In this document: positions 45,310 to 53,901 of the stretch, in pieces
Layout: every line of letters begins with the position of its first letter
Numbering within the stretch: the first letter of the stretch is position 1
Source: Phytohabitans houttuyneae
GTDB lineage: Bacteria; Actinomycetota; Actinomycetes; Mycobacteriales; Micromonosporaceae
Assembly (NCBI RefSeq): GCF_011764425.1
Contig: NZ_BLPF01000001.1
Coordinates: 3,277,001 to 3,341,000, forward strand
Reading direction: 5' to 3'
Length of the DNA: 64,000 bases
Translations under genes and position numbers: made by a program
The notes under the pieces: generated by a model
What the model was told of the DNA's origin: nothing
Database searches by the model: none
What the model saw: the letters and a program-made list of their open reading frames with translations, nothing else

Positions 45310-46506
45310 ATGACGGATGAAGGTGCCCAGGCCCGCCGACCGGGGGACGACGACACGACCCAGCCCTCGCCCGCGACGCCCGCGCCTTCGGAGGCCGGAG
45401 CCTCGGCGGGTCCCGCCTCCGTGGCGGGTGACGAGCCGACAGCCGAGGTGCGGGCGGACGAGCCCACAGCCGACGTGCGAGCGGACGAGCCCACAGCCGA
45501 CGTGCGGACAGACGAGCCGGCGGCCGACCGGTGGGCGGCCGACCCGACGCTTCGGGACACGCCCGTGGGGGGCGAGCAGGCAACACCTCCTCCGCCGCCC
45601 GGTGCCGGCACGCCGCCACCTCCGCCACGACCCGGCGCGGGTACCACGCCTCCGCCGGGAGCCGACGACCCGAGCATGGCCGCTTTCACCTCGCGATACG
45701 GGCTGGTCCGCCCGCGCCAGGGCCGGTACATCGCCGGGGTCTGCGCCGCAATCGCGCGGGCCACCAACACGGACCCTGTGCTGTGGCGGGTGCTCCTTGC
45801 CGTGCTCGGCTTCTTCGGCGGCATCGGCATCCTCGTCTACCTCGCCGCGTGGCTCATCATCCCGGCCGAAGGCGACTCGGCCTCGCCGGTGGAGTCGATG
45901 CTGGGCCGCGGCCGGTCGAGCATGTCGCCGGTCATGGTGATCATCCTGGCCGTACTGGTCGTGGTGATGTTCGGTCTGATCGTTACGGACGGCTTCCGGG
46001 CAGTGGTGCTGGGCGCCGCGGTGCTCATCGGTGGGGCACTGCTGCTCAACCGGAAGCCTGGCCGCTCCGCCCCGGCGGCACCCAGCGGGGGTGAGGTGCC
46101 GTTCGGGGCGGGGCGGCCGTGGCAGCCGGCCGCACCGCCCTACCCGCACCAGCCGCCGCCCGGCCCTGGCCACGCCGCTCCCTCCGGGCCGTACGCGCAG
46201 ACCGCCACCTTCCCTCCCCCACCCTCGGCACCGCCGCCGGTGCCCCGACCCCTCCGGTGCCGCACATGCAGCCTCCAAGCCCGCCGCCGATGTCGCCGCG
46301 TCCGCCGCACCGGTCGGGTCCACCCTTCCCGCCCGCGCCGCCCGGGCCGCCGCCCGGTGGATACCGCCAGCCGTTCGCGCCGCACGGGCCGTACGCCGGG
46401 CCGGGCCCCTACCCACCCAGCTACAGCGGGCCTCCGGTCCCGCCGCCCAAGCCGCCGAAGCCGCCCAAGGAGCGTTCACCGCTCGGCGCCGCGACGTTTT
46501 CGCTGA
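45310..46506 (+). CDS. PspC-domain membrane protein, N-terminal part of a frameshifted gene
   Basis: Begins with a 115-residue disordered, acidic then Pro-rich region, including 27-bp repeats (45430-45528) that give copies of DEPTADVRA. A PspC domain follows (RYIAGVCAAIARATNTDPVLWRVLLAVLGF split by helices), then two more membrane helices. Up to about 46245 the translation is ordinary (PPPPSAPPPVP). After that it becomes Arg/Cys-rich, the mark of a wrong frame, while the next frame continues the Pro-rich sequence. One missing base in the C-rich run near 46215-46245 would fuse it with the part at 46266. The protein is probably an envelope-stress membrane protein. Confidence 0.75.
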   Translation: MTDEGAQARRPGDDDTTQPSPATPAPSEAGASAGPASVAGDEPTAEVRADEPTADVRADEPTADVRTDEPAADRWAADPTLRDTPVGGEQATPPPPPGAGTPPPPPRPGAGTTPPPGADDPSMAAFTSRYGLVRPRQGRYIAGVCAAIARATNTDPVLWRVLLAVLGFFGGIGILVYLAAWLIIPAEGDSASPVESMLGRGRSSMSPVMVIILAVLVVVMFGLIVTDGFRAVVLGAAVLIGGALLLNRKPGRSAPAAPSGGEVPFGAGRPWQPAAPPYPHQPPPGPGHAAPSGPYAQTATFPPPPSAPPPVPRPLRCRTCSLQARRRCRRVRRTGRVHPSRPRRPGRRPVDTASRSRRTGRTPGRAPTHPATAGLRSRRPSRRSRPRSVHRSAPRRFR

Positions 46507-47081
46507 TCTTCGTGGCGCTCGGCGTGGTCGCCGCGCTCGACCTGGCCAACGCCATCAGCATCACGCCCTCCACGTACTTCTTCGGCGTGCTCGTGACGGT
46601 CGCGCTGGGCCTGCTTGTCGGCGCCTGGTTCGGGCGGGGTCGGTGGCTGATCGCGCTCGGCTTCATCGCCGCGGCGGCACTGGGCATCTCGACCATCGCC
46701 GAGAGCCAGGTCGGCCGGTACGACACCTCGGGCACCGACGTCTTCTGGCAGCCGGTCAGCGCGCAGGCCATGCCCGAGCGGTTCGAGCACAACTTCGGCA
46801 GCGCGGTCCTCGATCTGTCCAAGGTGGACTTCACCGACCAGGACGAGTCGCTGACCGTACACGTGAGCTTCGGCGACCTCGAGGTGATCGTGCCCCCCAA
46901 TGTGGACACCACGGTGCACGCCGAGGTCAACGCGGGTGACGCGAACATCTTCGAAAACAACGCAAGTGGCTTCCAGGCCTCGCCCGGTGAGGTCGTCGAC
47001 CTCGGCTCCGACGGCGAGGGCGGCGGCAAGCTCAACATCACGATCAAGATCAACGCGGGCTCGGCGGAGGTGCACCGATGA
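46266..47081 (+). CDS. C-terminal part of the frameshifted PspC membrane protein
   Basis: Starts in Pro-rich sequence (PPSPPPMSPRPPHRSGPP), has three or four membrane helices (LGAATFSLIFVALGVVAALD, FFGVLVTVALGLLVGAWFG, WLIALGFIAAAALGISTIA) and ends in a soluble beta-rich domain. That domain (FEHNFGSAVLDLSKVDF, LEVIVPPNVDTTVHAEVNAG, KLNITIKINAG) is like the LiaF/toastrack-type domains of cell-envelope stress proteins. The ATG at 46266 has no ribosome-binding site and sits mid-tract, so this is most likely the second half of the gene at 45310. It overlaps the next gene by ATGA. Confidence 0.72.
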   Translation: MQPPSPPPMSPRPPHRSGPPFPPAPPGPPPGGYRQPFAPHGPYAGPGPYPPSYSGPPVPPPKPPKPPKERSPLGAATFSLIFVALGVVAALDLANAISITPSTYFFGVLVTVALGLLVGAWFGRGRWLIALGFIAAAALGISTIAESQVGRYDTSGTDVFWQPVSAQAMPERFEHNFGSAVLDLSKVDFTDQDESLTVHVSFGDLEVIVPPNVDTTVHAEVNAGDANIFENNASGFQASPGEVVDLGSDGEGGGKLNITIKINAGSAEVHR

Positions 47082-47443
47082 AGCCGCACCGTACTGATGG
47101 CGTCTCCCTGACGTTCGCACTCCTCTTCCTGTCCATAGCGGCCTGGTGGTTCATCGCACAGCTCTTCGACCTGCCGCTGCCGGCCGTCGGCTGGTTCGTG
47201 GCCGGTGCGTTGATCTTCCTCGGCGCGCTGGGCCTGATGGGCGCGCTCCGCTCGGGCAAGGGCGACCCGCCGCCACCACCGGCCGAGCCGGCCCCGGCGC
47301 CGGAGCCGGCACTCGCCCCGGTCAGCGGCCTCCCGGCCGAGCTGCACGCCGACATCGTGCGCGAGCTGCTCGCCGGCCCGCAGACGCCGTACCTGCCGCC
47401 GGTCAGCGGCGCGCCGGAGATCACCAAGCGAGACAACGCCTAG
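47078..47443 (+). CDS. small two-helix membrane protein
   Basis: A 121-residue protein with two membrane helices (about 9-29, VSLTFALLFLSIAAWWFIAQ; about 35-56, AVGWFVAGALIFLGALGLMG). A Pro/Ala/Glu-rich linker and a short C-terminal helix (LHADIVRELLAG) follow. Start overlaps the preceding stop (ATGA), so it belongs to the PspC operon. No known family; it may be a partner of the membrane protein before it. It ends at a strong hairpin. Confidence 0.75.
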   Translation: MKPHRTDGVSLTFALLFLSIAAWWFIAQLFDLPLPAVGWFVAGALIFLGALGLMGALRSGKGDPPPPPAEPAPAPEPALAPVSGLPAELHADIVRELLAGPQTPYLPPVSGAPEITKRDNA

Positions 47444-47450
47444 CGTTGAT

Positions 47451-47498
47451 CATCAGGGCGTCCCAGCCGTTCCCCGTGGGCGGTGGGACGCCCTGATG
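47451..47498 (+). terminator. 15-bp hairpin ending the PspC operon
   Basis: CATCAGGGCGTCCCA (47451-47465) pairs perfectly with TGGGACGCCCTGATG (47484-47498), loop 18 nt, 7 bp after the stop codon. It precedes the Psd gene, whose -10 box follows at 47514. Confidence 0.8.
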
Positions 47499-47526
47499 GC
47501 TGCCGGGGCGGCCTATGCTGGGGCGC

Positions 47527-48732
47527 GTGACACAAACCCGCACCGCCGCCCGCGCCGCGCGCACCCTCGCCAGCGAGCTGGCCCGCCACAACGGCCCCAA
47601 GTCTGGCCTCGTCGTCGGCGCGCACGGCCGTTCCGCCACGCTGACCGCCGCCATCGAGGGCATGCTGCCCGGCGACACGCTCACCGCCGTGCCGGCGGAG
47701 GCGTCCGGGGCGGGCGCCCTCCGGGACCACATCGCGGCGCAGAGCCGGTGGGTGAGCGAGCGGGTCCGGGTGGCTGACTCGCTCGCCGAGGCGGACCCGG
47801 CAGACGTCGTGATCGTGGCCGAGCCGCTGCGGGGCTCCGCCGAGGAGGCGCGGGCGACGATCGAGGGCCTCACCAAGTACCTCGTCGAGGGTGGCATCCT
47901 GTCCGTGGCCACCGGCGTGACCGGCGGCGCAGCGGCCGAGCTCGACCGGCAGGCCGCGCTCTTCGGCGTCGGCTCCGACCTGGTGGTGCGCAACAACCCG
48001 CCGCTGCGCGTGCACCGCCTGCGCTTCACCACCGCGACCTCCGCGCTGGCCGGGCACATCGCCCCCGCGTACCGGCCGTCGAGCGTGCCGCTCACCCGCA
48101 CCATGCACATCGACTCCAACGGCGTGGCCGCCGCCGGCATCACGCTCGGCCTTGCCGCGCTCGCCCGGCTGGCCCGCCCCAAGTCGCGGCTGTGGCTGGT
48201 GCCCGCGCTGGCGGCCGCGCCGGTGGCCGCGTTCTTCCGCGACCCGGAGCGCGACGTTCCCGAGGACCAGGGCGCGGTCGTGGCGGCGAGCGACGGCAAG
48301 GTGCTCTCCGTCGAGCGGCTGCACGACGACCGCTTCGGGCCGGGCGAGTTCCTGCGGATCGCGGTCTTCCTGTCCGTGTTCGACGTGCACGTCAACCGCG
48401 CCCCGGTCGCCGGGCGCGTGGTCGACCACTTCGTGACGGACGGCGGTTTCGCGGCGGCCATGCGGCCCGAGGCCGAGCACAACGTCGCGGCCTACACGGT
48501 GCTGGACACCGCCCGCGGCACGGTCGTGGTCGCCCAACGGACCGGCCTGGTGGCCCGCCGCATCGTGCAGCGCGCGCCGGTGGGCGCCCTGCTTGCCAAG
48601 GGCGAGCGCTTCGGCCTGATCCGCTTTGGCTCCCGCACCGACGTCTACCTGCCCGCGGCCGCTGCCGAGCCGCTGGTCGCGCCGGGAGACCGGGTCGTGG
48701 GTGGCGCATCGGTGATCGCCCGCTGGACCTGA
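47527..48732 (+). CDS. psd: phosphatidylserine decarboxylase with an N-terminal extension
   Basis: A 401-residue proenzyme for making phosphatidylethanolamine. The C-terminal 210 residues are the short archaeal/actinobacterial type: FFRDPERDVPE, ASDGKVLSVE, FLSVFDVHVNRAP and the self-cleavage site IRFGSRTDVYLP, where the Ser becomes the pyruvoyl group. The first 175 residues (GLVVGAHGRSATLTAAIEGM, ADVVIVAEPLRGSAEEAR) look like a degenerate methyltransferase-type Rossmann fold, which most Psd proteins lack. GTG at 47527 is preferred because TATGCT (47514-47519) lies 7 bp before it, a leaderless promoter; ATG at 47515 overlaps that box. PssA is convergent. Confidence 0.88.
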   Translation: MTQTRTAARAARTLASELARHNGPKSGLVVGAHGRSATLTAAIEGMLPGDTLTAVPAEASGAGALRDHIAAQSRWVSERVRVADSLAEADPADVVIVAEPLRGSAEEARATIEGLTKYLVEGGILSVATGVTGGAAAELDRQAALFGVGSDLVVRNNPPLRVHRLRFTTATSALAGHIAPAYRPSSVPLTRTMHIDSNGVAAAGITLGLAALARLARPKSRLWLVPALAAAPVAAFFRDPERDVPEDQGAVVAASDGKVLSVERLHDDRFGPGEFLRIAVFLSVFDVHVNRAPVAGRVVDHFVTDGGFAAAMRPEAEHNVAAYTVLDTARGTVVVAQRTGLVARRIVQRAPVGALLAKGERFGLIRFGSRTDVYLPAAAAEPLVAPGDRVVGGASVIARWT

Positions 48733-48748
48733 CGCGGCCCGCCCCGCG

Positions 48749-48795
48749 GATCGTGGACGTCAGCTGCCCTGTGAGGGGCACGGACGTCCACGATC
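48749..48795. terminator. 13-bp palindromic hairpin between psd and pssA
   Basis: GATCGTGGACGTC (48749-48761) pairs perfectly with GACGTCCACGATC (48783-48795); inside the loop TGCCC and GGGCA can pair too. It lies between convergent genes and may end both, although its size and symmetry also suit a repeated palindromic element. Confidence 0.6.
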
Positions 48796-48820
48796 ACAGG
48801 GGGTCCCTCGGCCACCGCGA

Positions 48821-48888
48821 AGGGTGAGGCCGCGGGAACGCGCGCGCAACGGTCCGGACCACGACGGACGTCGCGGTAGCTCAAGATC
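48821..48888. repeat. dispersed intergenic repeat, copy B
   Basis: Second copy of the element at 34954-35013: AGGGTGAGGCCGCGGGA, an extra ACGCGCGC, then GCAACGGTCCGGACCACGAC and TCGCGGTAGCTCAAGATC. It sits between the psd/pssA hairpin and the pssA stop, so again just past a gene end. Confidence 0.75.
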
Positions 48889-48904
48889 TCTTGAAGCTGA
48901 TCCC

Positions 48905-49867
48905 TCAGGCGGCGTGGCGGTGGCGCAGCCAGAGGACCGGGCCGCTGGCCACGTAGCCGACCACGATCGCGGCGAAGGTCAGGCGGGGATCGACCATCGC
49001 GCCGACGACCGGGAGCAGCCACAGCCACGGCGGCAGCTTGATCAGGCGGGCGATCTTGGCGTAGGGGAAGCTGGAGACCATCGCGAACGCAAGCAGTGCC
49101 ACACCGGCCAGCTGAGCGGCGCCCGACAGGGGCAGCTCGATCAGCACGCCGAGAGCGAGCACGGCGGCGACCATGGTGGTGGGCACGCCGCAGAAGAAGC
49201 GGCCGTCCTTGGGCGAGACGTTGAAACGCGCCAGGCGGATGGCCGCGCACCCGGCGACCAGCGCGCACGTGGCCGCGGCGGCCGCGGCGGGCACGGTGCC
49301 GGACAGCGACGCGTACACGACGACGGGCGCGGCCAGGCCGAACGAGCACATGTCGGCCAGCGAGTCCATCTGGGCGCCGAAGGGGCTGACCACCCCGAAG
49401 CGGCGGGCCAGCGCACCGTCCAGGCCGTCGAACGCCACGCAGGCGATCAGGCACACGGCACCGGCCCGCACGTCGCCCTGCATGGACAGGAAGATGGCGA
49501 GCAGGCCGAGCGAGAGGCTGCTGAGCGTGCAGACGTTGACGAGCGCGAACATGGCCCGGCGTGCCGGGGTGTGCTCGCCCGGGAGCAGCGGGATGGTGCC
49601 GCCGCTCACGGCCGCGCCTGCGGGAGCCGGGCTCACCGGCAGAAGCGACTCGATCTCGTCGTCGGCCACCGAGTCGAAATGGGCCGGCACGACAACCGTG
49701 GAACCGGAGATCGAATCCGGCCGACGCCGGCCGACGCGGACCAGCAGCACCTGCCGGGCGAACGAGCCGCTGCGGCGCAAACGCCCTGCCCAGCGGCGCC
49801 CTCCAGGGCGTGGACTGTCCATCGCACGACGCCGGCGCCAGGGGGCTCTCGGCACGTATCCCTCCAT
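48905..49867 (-). CDS. pssA: CDP-diacylglycerol-serine O-phosphatidyltransferase
   Basis: Makes phosphatidylserine, the substrate of Psd. The membrane enzyme has the CDP-alcohol phosphatidyltransferase motif FDGLDGALARRFG, then GAQMDSLADM, giving D-G-x2-D-G-x2-A-R-x8-G-x3-D-x3-D, and about six to eight helices. The core starts near IPLLPGEHTPARRAMF. The chosen ATG at 49867 gives 320 residues with a basic N-terminal extension; the ATG at 49822 or a nearer start is possible, as none has a good ribosome-binding site. Convergent with psd rather than in an operon with it. Confidence 0.9.
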   Translation of the reverse strand: MEGYVPRAPWRRRRAMDSPRPGGRRWAGRLRRSGSFARQVLLVRVGRRRPDSISGSTVVVPAHFDSVADDEIESLLPVSPAPAGAAVSGGTIPLLPGEHTPARRAMFALVNVCTLSSLSLGLLAIFLSMQGDVRAGAVCLIACVAFDGLDGALARRFGVVSPFGAQMDSLADMCSFGLAAPVVVYASLSGTVPAAAAAATCALVAGCAAIRLARFNVSPKDGRFFCGVPTTMVAAVLALGVLIELPLSGAAQLAGVALLAFAMVSSFPYAKIARLIKLPPWLWLLPVVGAMVDPRLTFAAIVVGYVASGPVLWLRHRHAA

Positions 49868-50017
49868 GACCGGATCGGTTTGTCCGCCGCCTCGACGGCC
49901 GCCCGGTCGCACGCGGCCTACACCATCGCACAGTCCGGCTGGCTTGGCGATAGCCGAGCGGACCCTCGCCAGCGAACCCCTGGTGGGCCCGCCCGCGAAA
50001 ATACGCAGCCTCACATT

Positions 50018-50920
50018 CTAGCCGGTGCTACCCAAACCGGCCGTCAAGTGCGATACGGCGGCGGCCGCCACATCCGTCAATGGCAGCGTGGCCGCCTCCG
50101 CCAGGTCGAACCAGCCGGCCCGCGCCGTCGAGCCACCGGCCGCCTCGGTTACGCGCGGTTCATCCGGTTTATCCACGATCACGCGGTATGTCGCCCTCAC
50201 CGCGTGCCAGTCGATCGGGTAGCCCTCCGGCCCCACCGCCCGCGGGTTGCGCATGTGGGTCACGTCGAGAAGCTCGCTGATCCGCCCGACCTGGTCGGTC
50301 TCCTCGGCGAGCTCGCGCAGCAGGGCTGTGGCCGGCTGCTCGCCGTGGTCGGTACCGCCGCCCGGCAGGTGCCACTTGCCCGCGCCCGGGTACCCGTCGG
50401 CGATCTGCGTGAGCAGCAGGCGGCCGGCGGGGTCGGTGGCCACGCCGTACGCGGCGAAGCGCTGGCCGCGGGTCGGGCGCGGATCCACCGGCGGCGGGCT
50501 GATGTGTGCCGGTGCGGGACCGGTGACCGGCTCGGGCGCGAGCCCCAGGACCTCAGCGGTGAACGGCACCAGCGCCAGCCCGGCCAGCTCGCCCGGCGCC
50601 ACCCAGGCGGCCAGGTCGGTGGTGCCGTCGAGCTCGTCGCGCAGGCTGCCGCCGCGCACGGTCACGTCGTAGATCACACGGTCGGTGTGCAAGCCCCACA
50701 GCACGTCCGAGACGGCCGCCCGCAGCGCGGTGACCGCCACGGCGAGGCCGGTCTCCTCGGCGAACTCGCGTACCACCGCGTCGGCCGGATGCTCGCCGTG
50801 CTCGATGCCGCCGCCTGGGATCTGCCACACGCCCGGGAGGTCGGCGATCGCCGAGCCGCGCACCAGGAGCACGCGCCCTTCGCCGTTGCGGCAGACGCCG
50901 TAAGCGGCGATCCGCCTCAA
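50018..50920 (-). CDS. double-Nudix hydrolase, first of two adjacent genes
   Basis: A 300-residue protein with two Nudix domains, residues about 1-125 and 150-290. Box 1 (GGIEHGEHPADAVV then REFAEETGL) is complete. Box 2 (GGTDHGEQPATALL then RELAEETD) has Asp where the final Gly is usual. Such enzymes hydrolyse nucleoside diphosphate derivatives; the substrate is not predictable. TTG start at 50920 overlaps the stop of the gene at 50917, and the two proteins are related along their length (RRIAAY, DRVIYDVTVRGG / DRLIYDVTVRGG, GYPIDWH). Confidence 0.88.
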   Translation of the reverse strand: MRRIAAYGVCRNGEGRVLLVRGSAIADLPGVWQIPGGGIEHGEHPADAVVREFAEETGLAVAVTALRAAVSDVLWGLHTDRVIYDVTVRGGSLRDELDGTTDLAAWVAPGELAGLALVPFTAEVLGLAPEPVTGPAPAHISPPPVDPRPTRGQRFAAYGVATDPAGRLLLTQIADGYPGAGKWHLPGGGTDHGEQPATALLRELAEETDQVGRISELLDVTHMRNPRAVGPEGYPIDWHAVRATYRVIVDKPDEPRVTEAAGGSTARAGWFDLAEAATLPLTDVAAAAVSHLTAGLGSTG

Positions 50921-51870
50921 AGCCGAGCCGCGCGCATTGCCTCGGCGGTGACCTCGGTGAGCTCGTGCGCCTTCAACGCGTACAGCTCGTCACGGCCGAA
51001 CCAGCGGGCCTCCGACGTCGAGCCGCCGACATCTCCCACGCTGGGCGCCGCCGGCGACTCCACGACGACGCGGTAGAACGCGCGCACGCCGTGCCAGTCG
51101 ATCGGGTACCCCTCGGGGCCGAGCGAGGCGGCGTCACGGTGGCTCGCCACGCCCAGCAGCTCGACCAGGCGGCCCCGCTGTCCGGTCTCCTCCAGCAGCT
51201 CGCGGATCAGCGCCGCGCCGGGCTGCTCGCCGTAGTCGGTGCCGCCGCCGGGCAGGTGCCAGCAGCCGGCGCCGGGGTACCCGTCGGCGACCTTGGTCAG
51301 CAGGACGCGGCCCGCGGGATCGGTCGCGACCGCGTAGGCCGCGAAGCGCTGGGCGCGGTGCAGCCCGTCCGGACCGGGCACCGCGTAGAACGACGGGAAG
51401 TCGGGCGCCTCGTCCGGCCGCACGTCGACCGCGTCCGCCGGCAGGCCCAGCGCGGTCGCGGTGAACGGCCGCAGCGACAGCCCTCTCGCCCCGTCGACCG
51501 TGTGCCACCGGGCCAGGTCGGTGGGCTGCCCGACGCGGTCGCAGAGCGTGCCGCCGCGCACGGTCACGTCGTAGATCAGCCGGTCGGTGTGGATCGTGAT
51601 GCCCCGGTGCGGGAGGGCCCGCATGTCCGCCAGCACGTCGCGCAGCCCGGTCACGCTCACCGAGAGGCCGGTCTCGGCCGCGGTCTCGCGGACGACCGTG
51701 TGGTTGGGGTCCTCGCCGTGATCGACAGCGCCGCCCGGCAGCGACCAGACGCCGGGCGTGCCTGAGCGGGGCGAGGCGCGCACGAGCAACACCTGCCCGT
51801 CGGAATCGGACACGACGGCGTAGGCCGCGATCCTGCGGAGCGGCTCAAGCGCGGGGGTCACAGGGGGCAT
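50917..51870 (-). CDS. double-Nudix hydrolase, second of two adjacent genes
   Basis: A 317-residue paralogue of the gene at 50018 with the same two-domain layout. Box 1 (GGAVDHGEDPNHTVV then RETAAETGL) has Ala in place of the first Glu of the catalytic E-E pair, so this domain is likely weak or inactive. Box 2 (GGTDYGEQPGAALI then RELLEETGQ) is complete. ATG at 51870 (MPPVTPALEPLRRIAAY) with GGGAAGA before it. Product of tandem duplication; roles unknown. Confidence 0.88.
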   Translation of the reverse strand: MPPVTPALEPLRRIAAYAVVSDSDGQVLLVRASPRSGTPGVWSLPGGAVDHGEDPNHTVVRETAAETGLSVSVTGLRDVLADMRALPHRGITIHTDRLIYDVTVRGGTLCDRVGQPTDLARWHTVDGARGLSLRPFTATALGLPADAVDVRPDEAPDFPSFYAVPGPDGLHRAQRFAAYAVATDPAGRVLLTKVADGYPGAGCWHLPGGGTDYGEQPGAALIRELLEETGQRGRLVELLGVASHRDAASLGPEGYPIDWHGVRAFYRVVVESPAAPSVGDVGGSTSEARWFGRDELYALKAHELTEVTAEAMRAARL

Positions 51871-52004
51871 TCTTCCCGAATGAGGTGACAAGTCTGTGAC
51901 GACAGTCAGATTCCTGACAGACGCGGACCCATCCGGGGCGTCTCAGGGTAGGCATCCGGGCGCTCACCGAGGTCGTCGGGCCGCCCTGCGAGGACTGTGG
52001 AGAC

Positions 52005-52256
52005 ATGACCGAAAACCCTCCCTACAAGCAGCTCAGGCGCCCTACCACCGACCGCATCATCGCGGGCGTGGCAAGCGGCCTCGGCCGTTACTTCAATGTC
52101 GACCCGGTGCTCGTTCGCGTGATCTTCGCGGTGGCGACGCTGCTCACCGCCGGGGTTGCCGCGCTCGCGTACCCGGTCATGTGGTTTCTGATGCCGGAAG
52201 AGCCCATCGACGCACCCGCTTGGCCGGCGCACCCGCCGGCCGGTCCGACCGCCTGA
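52005..52256 (+). CDS. small PspC-domain protein
   Basis: An 83-residue single-domain PspC protein: QLRRPTTDRIIAGVASGLGR, YFNVDPVLVRVIFAVATLLT, a short turn, YPVMWFLMPEE. One or two membrane helices. The third PspC protein in the window, separate from the kinase locus. GTGGAG precedes the ATG. Its TGA stop ends at the exact base before the guaA stop, so the convergent genes have no gap. Confidence 0.88.
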   Translation: MTENPPYKQLRRPTTDRIIAGVASGLGRYFNVDPVLVRVIFAVATLLTAGVAALAYPVMWFLMPEEPIDAPAWPAHPPAGPTA

Positions 52257-53810
52257 TCACTCCCACTCGATCGTGCCCGGCGGCTTGCTTGTCACGTCCA
52301 GCACCACCCGGTTGACCTCGGGCACCTCGTTGGTGATGCGGGTGGAGATCCGGGCGATCACGTCGTACGGCAGGCGGGACCAGTCGGCCGTCATCGCGTC
52401 TTCGCTGGAGACGGGGCGCAGGACGACCGGGTGGCCGTAGGTGCGGCCGTCGCCCTGGACGCCCACCGACCGCACGTCGGCGAGCAGAACGACCGGAAAC
52501 TGCCAGACATCCCGGTCGAGCCCCGCCGCGGTGAGCTCCTCGCGAGCGATCAGGTCGGCGGCACGAAGCACGGCCAGCCGGTCGGCCGACACCGCGCCGA
52601 TGATCCGGATCGCCAAACCGGGGCCGGGGAACGGGTGCCGCCACACCATCGCCTCGGGCAGGCCGAGCGAGAGCCCGAGCTGGCGTACCTCGTCTTTGAA
52701 AAGCGTCCGCAACGGCTCGACCAGCGAAAACTTGAGGTCGTCGGGCAGGCCGCCCACGTTGTGATGCGACTTGATGTTGGCCGTGCCGGTGCCGCCGCCG
52801 GACTCCACGACATCGGGGTAGAGCGTTCCCTGCACAAGGAACTCGACGTCGCCCGCCGCCGCGACCTCCCGCGCGGCGGCCTCGAACACCCGGATGAACT
52901 CGCGCCCGATGATCTTGCGCTTGTCTTCCGGATCGGTCACCCCGTCGAGGGCCGCGAGGAAGCGGTCCGCCGCGTCGACGACCTTCAGCTTGATGCCGGT
53001 CGCCGCGACGTAGTCCTGCTCGACCTGCTCGGCCTCGCCCGCACGCAGCAGGCCGTGGTCGACGAAGACGCAGGTGAGCTGGTCACCGACGGCCTTGTGG
53101 ACGAGCGCGGCGGCCACCGCGCTGTCGACACCGCCGGAGAGGCCGCAGATGACCTCCTTGTCGCCCACCTTGTCGCGGATCGCGGCCACCTGGTCCTCGA
53201 TGATGTTGCCCATCGTCCAGGTCGGCTCGATGCCGGCGATGTCGTACAGGAAGCGGGTCAGCATCGCCTGCCCATGCGCGGTGTGCGCCACCTCCGGGTG
53301 GAACTGCACACCAGCCCGCCGTCCGGCGACGTCTTCGAAGGCGGCCACCGGCGCGCCCGGCGAACAGGCGGTCACCGCGAAGCCCGCCGGCGCCTCGGTC
53401 ACGCAGTCGCCGTGGCTCATCCACACCGACAGCTCGGCGGGCAGATCGCGCAGCAGCACGCCGGCCTCGGGGCGGGTGGCGAGCGCGGTGCCGCCGAACT
53501 CGCGCCGCCCGGTGTGCGCCACCGTGCCGCCGAGCGCCTGCGCCATGGCCTGGAAGCCGTAGCAGATGCCGAAGACCGGCACACCCGCGTCGAACAGCTT
53601 GGCGTCGAGCTGCGGTGCTCCCGGCTCGTACACGCTGGAGGGGCCGCCGGACAGGATGATCGCGGCCGGGTCTTTGGCCAGCATCTCGGCGACCGGCATC
53701 GAGTGCGGAACGATCTCGGAGTAGACCTTCGCCTCGCGCACCCGGCGGGCGATCAGCTGCGCGTACTGCGCCCCGAAGTCAACAACCAGTACCGGGCGGG
53801 GCACGCTCAT
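52257..53810 (-). CDS. guaA: GMP synthase (glutamine-hydrolysing)
   Basis: Turns XMP to GMP. The 517 residues begin with a class I glutamine amidotransferase ([39 protein letters not shown] with the nucleophile Cys, [11 protein letters not shown]). The ATP pyrophosphatase follows ([16 protein letters not shown]-loop) and then the dimerisation domain ([27 protein letters not shown]), ending [11 protein letters not shown] at 53810. Same strand and region as guaB and guaB3, as in mycobacteria. Confidence 0.97.
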   Translation of the reverse strand: MSVPRPVLVVDFGAQYAQLIARRVREAKVYSEIVPHSMPVAEMLAKDPAAIILSGGPSSVYEPGAPQLDAKLFDAGVPVFGICYGFQAMAQALGGTVAHTGRREFGGTALATRPEAGVLLRDLPAELSVWMSHGDCVTEAPAGFAVTACSPGAPVAAFEDVAGRRAGVQFHPEVAHTAHGQAMLTRFLYDIAGIEPTWTMGNIIEDQVAAIRDKVGDKEVICGLSGGVDSAVAAALVHKAVGDQLTCVFVDHGLLRAGEAEQVEQDYVAATGIKLKVVDAADRFLAALDGVTDPEDKRKIIGREFIRVFEAAAREVAAAGDVEFLVQGTLYPDVVESGGGTGTANIKSHHNVGGLPDDLKFSLVEPLRTLFKDEVRQLGLSLGLPEAMVWRHPFPGPGLAIRIIGAVSADRLAVLRAADLIAREELTAAGLDRDVWQFPVVLLADVRSVGVQGDGRTYGHPVVLRPVSSEDAMTADWSRLPYDVIARISTRITNEVPEVNRVVLDVTSKPPGTIEWE

Positions 53811-53901
53811 GCCCGTCCTCGCTTCGCTACGGGCGGGCACGAGGCTCCACACGCGCTGAGTCCAACGATTCGCTCGCTCCGCTCGCTCATGTGCCGAAAG
53901 C

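Noticed and set aside
48392-48781. Minus-strand gene opposite the end of psd
   Set aside because: Arginine/proline-rich antisense frame without start signals, fully inside psd.
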